A stretch of 64,000 nucleotides of DNA from Cycas panzhihuaensis (taxonomy: Eukaryota; Cycadophyta). The stretch is from contig CM041465.1 in the NCBI GenBank assembly GCA_023213395.1, forward strand, positions 54,443,741 to 54,507,740, read 5' to 3'. A model generated the notes under the pieces. The model was not told where the DNA came from. It did no database searches and saw nothing but the letters and a program-made list of their open reading frames with translations. Of this stretch, positions 10,823-21,858 are shown piece by piece. The position numbers and the translations under genes are program-made. Each line of letters begins with the position of its first letter. Position 1 is the stretch's first letter.

Positions 10823-13800
10823 ATGGAAGGTTACCTGTCCGATTGGGCCTACCATGCCATGACTTTAGGAACTCGAGTTCCCTTCATCAGATTCCGGAAT
10901 CCACCGTGAGGCGAGGATTCCATCTATTACCAGATGACCATTTCCACCAGAAGACTTTGAGCCTTGGCTCATGTAGCGGAAGATCCGCCACTCGTGAGAC
11001 CCGCCACCCCCTTTGGCGAGCCTTACGAGGCGCCTGAGGATCCCCTACTTTCGAGTCCCTTCGACCTCGTATGGCTATGAGGATACCCCTCCCGTAAGCC
11101 GGTCGAGGTGCTCGGCAGTACTTTCGGCGGTTCGCGCCATCCACCTCTAGATGGTTTACGGAAATGCTACATAGCGTGGCGTCTTCCTCATCCATGCCCA
11201 CGTCATCTATGACGATTGATGCTCACTTGCGCGCAAGACACGTCTATGCCGTGTCTACCACGGCTCTAAGGCGAGTGTTGCGCTGCGCCCTAGTCGTGGT
11301 CCCACTTCCTCGGGACGCGGCGGCGCATCTTTCCCTCAACTCGAGTTAGTATGCCTTGCTCAAACCAAGCGCGTGCCACCTCCTAACGTGGCACCACGCG
11401 TTCCTAGTAGGCCCCGAGGCCTGCCTCTGCCATGGCCGCTAGTCATGTAGGACCCACTCCTACATGCGTCCAGGCCCGATTGGTGGTCCTTCTCTTTCGT
11501 GCCCCGGGCTACACGTCACAACCTTGAGGCGGGGGCAGGGAAACCATCTCCCATACATGGAGTGGACCCGTTGCACCCATATGGGGTCGCGCCACCTACG
11601 GGTGGCCCATATGGGCAAACCCGGTCCCCACCCCCATTTAGTCACCCAGTATGACCCTCATTCTTGCGACATATGAGGAGCTTGCCTCCTTTCCTAACAT
11701 CTATCCAGGACCCCCTTCCCACAAGGGTGTTTCCTCAAGGAGGATGGGACCGACACCCCATCCATTCCTTCTTGGGTTGTCGATCTTAGCCCACGTTGGG
11801 ACCGTCCGCCGTGGATTATAGGTCGACACCTTTATCGTCGAGGCGCTAAGGACTAACTTGCGCCTCATCCTCCACGAAGTCCCCAAATTTGATGGGACTT
11901 CGTCGCAATGAACAACCGAACATGTCTTGTGACTTTTCCATGGCGTGCATCGACTATTGGGCCTATGACCATATCTTGATGAAGCTCTTCCGCGGTCCTT
12001 GCGGGCGGCGCCCTCAGTGGTTCTCTAGCCTTCACCGCCCAATCGATTTCCTCGTTCCGGCCTAGTGGGCCGAGTTCGTCAACTACTTTGGCGTGGCAGT
12101 CCATTCAGCGGAATGAAGGCGCTTACATCGCTCAAACAAGGTCACGATGAGATGAATCGTGACTTTGTGCGGCAACTTTCACGATCTTCTTCACTCCACC
12201 AAGGCCACATTGCACGAGGAGTTGAAGAGGATCTTTGTCGATACGCCGCCCCAGTGCATGTGGAAGTCCTCAAGATGGGGGCAACCACGTGTGACTCGCG
12301 ATTCGAGGTGTTTGGCGTTGGAGGCCATTGAGATCGGTGGACTCGAAACCTCCCAAGCCCTCACAACGTCGTGAGGCGCCTCCCCGTGAAGGAAGCCAAC
12401 CTTGAGCCGCTGAGCCCACCTCTCACCCGTGAGAGGACCTAGATCCTCTTACCTCCATTATTCGCTCATTTGAGCGAACGATGAAGGAGCTTAAACTCCA
12501 ACCTCCTTCGTCGCCTACCTCCCATAGACCTGTTAAGCAAACTTCTCGTGCGATGCCCCCCAAAGGGGGTAACACCCAGTCTTCTCAAGCAAGGAGGACC
12601 GATCCTCCCCTTGAGAAGAGTTGGTGTTCCATCCACGGGAGTGTTTCCACGACGATTCGCGTTGCGGGCACGGCACGCGCGGCGCCCGTAGCGATTCGTC
12701 CCACAGCGAGCATCAAGACCTAACCTCGATCGGCTGTTCATGAGACCCGTTCCCCAAACATGGGGAGCGGTCGTGATGTCAGCGAAGGAACGGCCGGGAA
12801 TCGGGATAGATCTCACGATCCTCGCCCGCATGGTAGAGGAAGGGTGTGCGAAGGTCACCTTCCCTTCGCGCTCCCACGGCCGTGCTCCATCACCTTCGGT
12901 CCTTTCTGAGGAAAGAAGGTTGTCCAATTCTTGAGACCACTCGTTATATGCCTTAACGGTCCCAAGCTACTAAAGAAGCGGGTGCCTCTTCATCCACATC
13001 TCACCTTGATCCTCCTCGGAACCTATTCCTCAGGAGATTCTGCGCTTCCCAAGACTATTCCCGTCGCCCGGTCGATTCGACTTTAGAAGGCGCTTACCCA
13101 ACCACAGGGAAGGGTAAACCCTTTTCTATCGCCGACGAGCTCTACCGTCATGCGGGAATGTCCTTGATGGACGTCTTGAGAAGCTGCCCTGAGCAACGTG
13201 CTCTTCTTCTCGAAGCTCTTGGCCAACAAGATGCTTCCATCCATGCGATAGGTGCTACCTCCCATGGACCACCTGTCATCTCCTTTGATCCCAGAGATCT
13301 TGCTTTTGCATTACCCGTTCGTCATTACCATTGATACTCCTGATTGTATCATAAAGAGGATCGTTGTAGACAATGGCTCCTCGGTTAATGCTATGCATGT
13401 GCGTATGCTCAAGGAGCTAGGCATAGTAGCTCTTGAGTCATCCTTGGAAATGCCAAGGGTATGATGGGGCGAGAAGTCCCCTTTAGGGGCGATCTCCCTT
13501 TCCCTCACCTTAGGAGGGAAATTGTTTCGAAGTTGTACTCGATGTCGATGTAGAGTACAACCTCTTGTTAGTGACCATGGCTCGACCGGATGGGAGCGAT
13601 CTGCTCCACGCGATGGGGCAACTTAAATTTGTCCATGAAGGACAAGTTAAAGTTGTCGCTCGTGAGCCTATCTTAGTCTCACACCTCTCATCCGGCCTGC
13701 CGGTGTTTTCGATGATGAAGATAGCGATCTTGAGGAGGTTACCCCTTGGTGGGACCTTTGTTTGGAGACCGACCTTCATCGGTCGAGCCCTATGCCATGT

Positions 13801-14265
13801 CATGAGCCAAACCTAGTTAGGTTTGCCCTATTAGCGTGGGTGGTTACGGTTACTTAGCCATCATGAGTGATTACGATTCGGATAGCGAGGGTTATGGGCC
13901 CTCTCCTCGGCGTGTCACCACGGTTTCGCGAGCACCTGGGGAATATCTCGATCGGATATTCCGCTCTTCCTCATTCTCTGGTGGCTCCAGGAGCCCTTTG
14001 GTCTCGCTCGACCATTTATTTTACCTTCTCGACCTCCCGAGCGATTTCACGTGGCGCCCGTCGACGAGCCACTCGTCTGAGCACTTCTTCTTCACGCTCT
14101 AGATCCTTACCTCGGACTAGAGCCACTCTTACTCGGATGCAACCTTACCACGCAGCGGTCATGGTGTGCCAAGTCTGTTGCACTCATGGATTCGACCATA
14201 GCAAGTTCTTGGTAGACCTAGCCACCGGCCCTACTCTTCGTCACCTATCTCCTACCTGCGTGTGA
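10823..14265 (+). pseudogene. Gag-protease gene of element A, degraded
   Basis: The start is the ATG of a MEGY block, found also at 21,859 (B) and, as a related ATG, at 34,689 (C). Across frameshifts it reads as a retrotransposon Gag: a block near 11,880-12,060 on a folded core with catch words such as LMKLFRG, and QGHDEMNRDFVRQ near 12,140-12,175 (family K-Q-G-x-x-E-S-x-x-D-F-V-x-R-F). A Pro-rich, basic part follows. A retropepsin-like motif, VDNGSSVNAMHVRMLKELG, lies around 13,360-13,420, then GQLKFVHEGQVKVVAREP near 13,616-13,675 (the post-protease block of gypsy polyproteins), then an acidic MSDYDSDSEGYGPSPRRV segment at 13,863. The reading then ends. RT is absent. Gag packages RNA; the protease matures it. 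Confidence 0.75.
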
Positions 14266-14321
14266 CTACCCCTACCTTTATGGGGCCTAGGCACACCTCT
14301 TCCTCTCCTCTTGCTCAAAGC

Positions 14322-14999
14322 GAGCCTAAACTACCATTTTAAATTGTTCCCATTCCTCCCAACCACGGGTGGAATGGAAATTTAGGTGGGATTCTTGCCC
14401 GAAAACGATCCTAAACTACCATTTTGAATTGTTCCCATTTTTCCCAACCACGGGTTGAATGGCAATTTAAGATGGATTCGTGCTTTCGAAGCTTGAGCCT
14501 AAACTACCATTTTAAATTGTTCCCATTCCTCCCAACCACGGGTGGAATGGCAATTTAAGATGGATTCTTGCTCCGAAACGAGCCTAAACTACCATTTTAA
14601 ATTGTTTCCATTCCTCCTAACCACGGGTTAAATGGCAATTTAAGATGGATTCTTGCTCTGAAATGAGCCTAAACTACCATTTTAAATTGTCTCCATTCCT
14701 CCCAACCACAGGTTGAATGGCAATTTAAGATGGATCCTTGCTCCGAAACGAGCCTAAACTACCATTTTAAATTGTTCCCATTCCTCTCAACCACGGGTGG
14801 AATGGCAATTTAAGATGGATTCTTCTTTCCGGCTTGAGCCTAAACTACCATCTCAAATTGTTCTCATTCTTCCCAACCATGGGTTGAATGGCAATTTAAG
14901 ATGGATCCTTGCTCCGAAATGAGCTTAAACTACCATTTTGAACTGTCTCCATTCTCCCCAACTGCGGGTAGGATGGCAGTTTAAGATAGTTCTCTTCGG
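14322..14999 (+). repeat. 85-bp tandem hairpin repeat, 8 units (3' UTR of element A)
   Basis: Units start at 14,322, 14,407, 14,495, 14,580, 14,665, 14,750, 14,836 and 14,921 with gagcctaaactacc. Each unit is itself an inverted repeat: the arms ccattttaaattg and caatttaagatgg, and inner arms ccattcctccc and gggtggaatgg, pair around a short loop. The same unit occurs 3 times in B, 4 times in C and once in F. Tandem repeats in the 3' UTR are known for Tat-lineage gypsy elements. Confidence 0.93.
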
Positions 15000-15728
15000 T
15001 TTTGCTTGGTTCCTCATGAACCGCGTTCCGCATGCTCTTGGGAACCTTTGTCCTCCTACTTGGGCATCCTCCAACTAGGGCGGCCTTGAGGGAGTATCGT
15101 TACTCCCCTCCGTGCTTGTGGTTTCCTTCGCATTCCGCTATGCTCCCACAGCGGGCGTGCATATCGCCCATCTTCTAACCTCACGCCTCTCGATCACCTC
15201 TACATTTACGGTGGATGTGTGTGCTCTGTTAGACATATGGCCATACACGGAAGGAAGCATGCATCTACATATTTATAAAATCTACATATTGACATATCCG
15301 AGGCACCTCAATGCGGTAAAATCGACCTCGTCGCCTCATCCTTGGCGTCGCCTCCCTCTTACAGACGAGCCCACGAGACTTGCACAGCGGCCGTGCCCCA
15401 GCCTCCGGTTCTTTGTTAGTTAGATTGCTTGCTCTATTCGCTGGATGCCCTCCTACTTCACGTTGCACTTGACAGCGGGGCATCCCTTTCACCTGCTTAT
15501 TTCAGTATCAGGTCGATGTTTAGTCGGCGCGTAGGCAGCCCCTACGTTGACCTCGTCTCCGTCTCCCTTGTCCACGCAGCGTTCGCCACGACACTCGCCT
15601 CGCCCTTGGTCCACGTCTTTGCTCTTTATTGCTTTTCTTTATATATATGCATGTGCTACTCATGTTTCTTGATTGTCAGCATTCGCCATCACATTACGCT
15701 TAAGCGGTGAGGCTCTGCTACGAGGCGA
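15000..15728 (+). other. 3' UTR of element A between hairpin array and 3' LTR
   Basis: Non-coding. Its first half (ctcttgggaacc, then gtatcgttactcccc, then ggccatacacggaagg) matches 29,380-29,640 of F. Its end carries a short TA run at 15,641-15,649 and the block gccatcacattacgctt that also precedes the 3' LTRs of B, C, E and F. The expected polypurine tract reads ctacgaggcga, without the purine run seen in C. Confidence 0.7.
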
Positions 15729-18195
15729 TGTTTCCAGTATTGGGAATGGACTCGGGATGCATCGACCGCAGGTTTGTTCGGTATATGTTTTCACTTTTCT
15801 TACTTATGATTGCTAAGGTAATTTGGAGTAATTTGATTGACATATGCACCTACCGCATTGCTTGTTGCTTGCTCATAATGCATGTGCTAACGGCACCCTT
15901 GACTATGGCGACTCACGGCGGGGCATCCATAAGCGGATCGACACCGCATGGCGTCTGACCACTCACGATGTCTCCATGGTCTTTCGGGATGCTTTTGCCG
16001 GCTGTTTGCTCTTGTTCTGACGTGCCACTTATGTTGCAAACCCTTCTAAGCTGGTTTAACCCTTAGTCGGAGCTCTTTGCACCATTTTGAGTACTTGCCC
16101 CTTTGCACAGGCCTTCCCCGATTGATGTATTTCGGGCTTAGCCCTGTTCTTACCTTAAAAAGGCGATTTTATGACTTTTATGTTGTATTTTCTCTTTTTC
16201 AAATTTGTTTGTCTGTAACAAACTTAAGCGGTACCACAAAGTTCTTGCGATGCCGGTGCGTCTGCGGTAAACTGTGATCTGCCAGTTTGCGTGATCTGAC
16301 TCAAAATGAAAAAAAAAACTGCGATAGTGGTAGCGTTTTTCGGCGGAGCTGGCGTGGCTCACGGCAGTTGGGCGCGGGGCCCCAGCGTTCACTTCTTATG
16401 CCAAGGCATAAAAACCCTTTTTCATTCATTTGCCTCATTTCTTGAGTTCGTTTTCTAGACTTCAAGCAAAAACTCTCTACTAAAAGACAAAGGAAAACCA
16501 CGAAACTAAGGATTTTCATGTACTGATTGAGCGGTGAAGTGGGCTACTACCGGTGAGTTGCGGGGCCATTCTTTGCCCCCTACGTCTCTCCATCATGGCT
16601 CCACTTCCTCATACAAATACTCAAAGATCCAAGCATTTCTTCACAAAAGACTACTCAAAGGACAACTTCTAGCTCCTATCTTGTGCAGACTTCCTCCTTC
16701 CATCTTCTTGCAAAGGACACTTAAAACCAGCCTTTAGACATTGTTTGTCTTTCTTTGCTCCAAGTGGCCAAGTGCATGCATGCATGCTCTCCTTCATTCA
16801 AGGTATTTCTTGTCTCTTGTTGGTGCATTTTCCCTTGCTTTTGTTGTTCTATTTGCAAGCTCTTCTCCCTCTTTTGCGTGAACTTTCTTTGGGATCTCCT
16901 TTGTCATTTGATGCAAGTAACCTTAGCTAGTTGTGGCTTACTATAGTTCTGCCCTAGATTGGGTGCATTTTCTTGCATTCCCTTGAGATCCATCCTTTCC
17001 CTCTTAGCTTTCTCTTCCACCATTTCCTAAGCTAGCCGGCATAAAGGGTTTTCACGAGGATTTGAGGGAGATAGGCGGGGTTAGTCCCCCATTAGTCCTT
17101 CTCCCCAAGGGTTCCGTCCCTTATCCTCTCTCCCTTTAGCACCCGCGCCTTCTTAGGAAAGCAGACTAGGGAAGCCTTTGAGAGTTGGGTTGAGTTTCCC
17201 TCTTGGTGTAGGCAATTTGTTACTACATGACTCACCTTGTTGCATGCTAACCTTGTTTTCCCTATACCACATGGAGACCTCTCGTGGGTGAGCTAGCCAT
17301 CCAGAGGCTACACTCAATCCCATTTAGCATGTTTAGGTGGTGTATGATAGCTTGCATGTTTCAAATGCGATTCCGTTTCATTTTCGTTATATGTCGGTGC
17401 TTAACTATATTTTTCTAGCGTAGTTGATTTCATTTTCAGTATATACATATATATCTCTCGTCGATTTTGGTAGCCTCTCTCCAGGAGGAAGGCGTTTGTT
17501 GGGATTATTTGCGGGATTGCGTTGGAGGAAGCATTGCGAGATCGACCCGTTCTTGGGTCGGCCCTCCATATGGTATTTCTTCTCCCTTTTGGTTGAGCTT
17601 TGCTTTCGTTCCCTTCATTTCATTTAGTCCTTGCATGCTTTTGGGAGGTAAGTGCACCCCTTCGTTGTCTTCGATCGGCGTTGCATGCGGGGAGGAGGAA
17701 AGGAGCGCAACCAGGAGGGACATCCGCTTCCGTTCGAGCAGGATCGGTATTCTTCGCATGCCTTTCATATTTTCTTTATGCTTTCACCTTCTTTGCATTC
17801 TTGTTATAGATAAAGGAACATAAAGGAAAGAAAACAACCTTTTATTGTGCATTTGCTTTCTCGTATTACTTTGTTACATTGCATAACATAGGAATAGAAG
17901 GCTTGTTTCGTTGCATCCCTAAGCCGCATTTTACCGTATTCTTTACACTTTGGTTGGTTGCCCCTCGTTGCCTTCTCATTGCCTTGAGAAGTAGCAGCGA
18001 GATTCTTTTCCTTCCGGCCATCGAAGGGTAGGAAGGCCTCGCTTGCAGCTACAGGCAACCGAGCATCTTGCGATCCGTGCAGCGCTCGGCGCGGACATCC
18101 TACGAGGTATGATCCTCGCTATTTAGCCTGTTTAGCGTATTGTTTTATGCCCTTCCCGCTAGGCGTTGGATCATTGCCCCGCGGAGAGCGTTTCA
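15729..18195 (+). repeat. 3' LTR of element A
   Basis: Begins tgtttccagtattggg and ends gagagcgtttca, followed by the target copy ggatc. TATA-like ggcataaaaaccc lies near 16,406-16,417. It pairs with 8,079-10,551. Confidence 0.9.
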
Positions 18196-19091
18196 GGATC
18201 CTTCTTCATTGTATCAACCCTAACAAAGTGAACCAAATACTCTGTGAATGCCACAATGGCATTTATAGAGGTCACTTTGGGGGCCAATCCATGGCCCAAA
18301 GGATCTTCCGTATGGGGTATTATTGGCCATCCCTCTTTAAGGACGCCCATGCCTATGCCTTGAGATGTCAGTGGTGTTAGTAGACAAGGCCCTCCATCCC
18401 GTCATATCTCCATGTCCCTTCTCCTAATGGGGTTTGGACCTTATTGGAGCCATATCCCTGTCTTCTTCGTCATAGCACAAGTTCATCTTGACTGCTACAA
18501 AATACTTCACTAAATGGGCTGAAGTAGTCCCTTTGACCACTACTCTTAGTAAGACGATAGTCACCTTTGTCTACTAGCACATCATCTGCCATTTCAGAGT
18601 TCTTGATGTCTTAATCACGGACGATAGGACTCTTTTCTGTAATAAAAGGATGAATGAATTCTATGAGAAATTTAAATTTTCTTATAAAACCTCCTCTCCC
18701 TATTACCCCCAAGCCAATGGCTAACTTGAGTTGTTTAACAAAACCCTTATAAACATTTTAAAGAAAACCGTGGCCCAATCTCAAAGAGATTAGCATCTGT
18801 AGCTCCCTTCCACTCTATGGGCATATCGCATATCTATCTGTATGGCTACGAGAATGACCCATTTTTCCCTAATGTATGAAACACAGGCAGTTCTCTTATT
18901 GGAAGTGGAGATCCCTTCCTTATGAGTCTCTCTTCGAGGTCTTATCGATGAGGATTCTATCCACCAAGCTCACATCTTAGACCTTAAGGCCTTAGACGAG
19001 AGGCACTTGACCACCTACCAAGTGAATCTCGCTTCTAAGGCTAGGGCATGAAAGACATATAACAAACACCTTTGTTCCTGCCCTTTATATC
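18196..19091 (+). pseudogene. Element F pol: integrase zinc finger and catalytic core, degraded
   Basis: The frame at 18,190-18,380 reads KVNQILCECHNGIYRGHFGG, then MAQRIFRMGYYWPSLFKDAH and CQWC. This is the H-H-C-C integrase zinc finger of Ty3/gypsy. Across stops the core follows: a block for ATKYFTKWAEVVPLTT (18,497-18,545), LITDDRTLF near 18,610 (family I-T-D-N-G, catalytic Asp) and YYPQANG near 18,700 (before the catalytic Glu), then NKTLINILKKTV. Later words match the family's Y-R-T-S-x-x-x-T-P-x-x-L-V-Y region. Element A cuts it off from its N-terminal lead-in at 8,078 and element B from its C-terminus at 19,091. The direct flank of A, ggatc, is its first five bases. Many stops. Confidence 0.85.
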
Positions 19092-21595
19092 TGTTTCCCG
19101 GCTATCGGGAATGGACTTGCGACACATCGACACAGGTTTGTGCAGGTATATGCCTTTACTTTGCTTACTTATGATCGTTGCGATGGTGGGAATGGTTTGA
19201 TTGACATGTGCCTGTCCATATGCACCTGTTTGATTGCTTGTTCATTATGCATGTGCCTAACGGCACCTTTTAGCCTATGACGACTCACAGCGGGGGCATT
19301 CATCGTGAATCGACACCGTATAGCGTACAACCACCCACGACGTCTCCATTGTCTTTCGGGATTCTTTTGCCGGCTGTTTATGCGTGTTCTGGCGTCGCTT
19401 ATGTTGCAAACCCTTCCTAAGCCTGGTTTGACCCTTAGTTAGGGCTCTTTGCACCATTTTGAGTACTTGCTGGGCCTTCCCCGATTGATGTACTTGAGCC
19501 TAGCCCCGATTTTACCATAAAACACGATTTCTTACTTTAATTTTACTGTTTTTGGGTTTCGGTTCCGTCTGCGGATAAATTAAGCGATCTGCGAAATTAG
19601 GCGGTACCGGTCGCGTCTGCGATAAACTTAAGCGATAGCTAAGTTTATCGTGATCTGTTGTTTAAATTTAAAAAAGAAACCACGCGACGGTGGCGCGATT
19701 TTTCGCGAATCTGCGGCGTGGCTCTAACAGTTGGGCGCGGGGCCCCAGCGTTCACTCGCTTCACTCAAGACATAAAACCATTTTTCATTCATTTGCATGA
19801 TTATTCACCTCACTTTTCAACTTTCCTGAGCATTTTCTTCACAAAGAGACAAAGAACAAAAGCATTGAGAAGAGACATCCTCCTACTGTTTGTGGATCGG
19901 AGGTACAAAGGGCGGCTATTCTTTGGAGTTGCGGGGCCATTCTTTGCCCCTCAGACTCCGTTCTAAGCACTCTTCCTCTTCATACATTCCCAAGGCTTTC
20001 AAGAGGATTTTCACCAAGAAAGACCATCGAGGAGCCATTTCAAGCTTTTGACTTGCATGAGGTTCCACTACCTTATTCTCTTGCAAGGGACATGCAACAA
20101 CACCTCATAGGCATTGGTTGGACATTGCACCAAGCTTCCAAGGACCTACATGCTCTCATTTCTCATCATTGGAGGTATTTGGTGTCCCTTGTTAAGTGCT
20201 TTTTGCTTATTTCTTCATTGCTTACTTGCAAATCTTTTCCTCTCTTTGTGCATGTATTTCCTTGAGTTTCCCTTGATCATTTGATGCAAATAATAGTAGC
20301 GGTTGTGGCCCATTGGAGTGTTGCCCTAGGCTGAGCCTAGTTTCTCACTTGCCCCCTAAACCCATCCTTTTCCTCCAACCCTTCTCTTTCGCCATTTCTT
20401 GGGCGGTAGGCATAAAGGGTTACCACGAGGGTTAGAGGGAGATAGGCGGGGTTAGTCCCCGATCTTGATCCTACTCCCCAAGGGTTCAGTCCCTTATCCT
20501 CTCCCCTTTATCTCCAGCTTTTGTTTAGGAAGCAGGCTAGAGAAGCTTTGGAGAGTCGGTTTGAATACCGTCTTGGTATAGGCTATCCGTTGCTACGACC
20601 GATCTGTTACATGCTAGCATCGCTTCCCTTATATCTGTGGAGACCTCTCGTGGGTGAGTTAGCCATCCAGAGGCTACACTCAATCCCGTTTGGTGCGTTG
20701 GTGGTGTATATCGATTGCATATGTGTCGTGTGACTTCGTTTCCTTTCATTGCATGTTAGTGCTTAGTATCTTCCTAGCTTAGTTTATTTTACTTGCGGCA
20801 CATATATCCATACCTGTGTGTAGCGCGTAGCCTCTCTCGAGAGGAAGGTATTACCTTATTTGCTTGCGGGGCGTTCGGAACAAAGGCGCATAGGGTCGAC
20901 AGATTCTTGGGTCGGCAGCTTGTTTGGTACGTTCTCCCTTTTGTTTGTGTCGCTTTGAGCTTTATTATTTTATCGTTTCGGTTTAGTTAGTGTTTATTTG
21001 CTTTCGGGGAGGTAAGTGATCCCCATCACGCTTGCAAGCGTCGCATCTGAGGAGGACGGCGGGAGGAAGCGCAGGTGAGCGGACACTGCGTCTCGTGCAA
21101 CCGGATCGGTATTCTCGCTCACCTTCCATACCCTTTTTCGTGCTCTTACGTTTCTTTACACTTGCTTTAGTAGTTAAAGAACATAAGAAAAAGGAAGAAA
21201 TAACTATTTAGTTTGTACTTGCTTTTTACTACTGCATTTACTTTACTTGTACATTTCTTTGCTATACCCGCGTATTATGGTATTTGAGATCCTGTGGCCG
21301 ATCCCTCCTTAAGCTCTTGCATATATTTTACCGTGACACGTTCGGTTGGTTGCCCCCCTTAGCTTTCTCATTGCCTTGAGTAGCGGCGTCGAAGTTCCTT
21401 TTCCCCTTCCGGCCATCAGAAGGGTAGGAGGGTCTCGCCTTACTGCGGCTACACAGAAGCAACCAGCACCTTGCGATCCGTGCCGCGCTCGGCGCGCGGG
21501 CGTCCGCGAGGTATGATCCTCGTTCTTTAGCCTATTAGCCACGTGGTTTTGTGTCCTTCCCGTGGCGTTGGATCATTGCCCGTGGAGGCGTTTCA
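19092..21595 (+). repeat. 5' LTR of element B
   Basis: Begins tgtttcccggctatcggg and ends ggaggcgtttca, then cgcgaccatcttggggg (primer-site region). TATA-like gacataaaacc at 19,769-19,779. A degenerate copy of the U3 dyad lies near 19,600-19,655. Confidence 0.92.
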
Positions 21596-21858
21596 CCGCG
21601 ACCATCTTGGGGGCGCCGATGAGGAGCTAGATCCCTCCCCTTCGTGTTGGTGCTCTTGCCTTTAGGTAGGCTCGCATTTTGCGTTTTGAGTTGGGCAACC
21701 CCAGCGGGTTTGCGGTCTTTCCTTCCTTTTCCTTTTCGCTTTTTCTAACAACGCTCGCGGGCGTTGCATCGCGGCGTTCTCGGCGCTTGCGGGGTTTGCC
21801 GCCGTTGTTAGAAGACCAATCGTCGCGTTTCATTCCATCGTCGAGCCCAGTTTCGGCA

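Larger units (their letters stand above)
8079..18195 (+). mobile_element. Element A: full-length non-autonomous LTR retrotransposon (gag-pro only)
   Basis: 10,117 bp, bounded by a perfect 5-bp target duplication ggatc (8,074-8,078 and 18,196-18,200) inside the pol gene of F. Two LTRs of about 2.47 kb flank a 5.2-kb internal region. The internal region holds a gag-pro reading (10,823-14,265), then an array of eight 85-bp hairpin repeats, then a 3' UTR. No RT, RNase H or integrase motif is visible, so it would need enzymes in trans. The two LTRs share subfamily words (for example the ggcataaaaacc block) that separate them from B and C, which argues against a recombinant. Frames are broken many times. 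Confidence 0.92.

Noticed and set aside
14322-14999. Regularly spaced repeats that could suggest a CRISPR array
   Set aside because: The units are contiguous 85-bp tandem repeats without unique spacers, in a plant retrotransposon 3' UTR.
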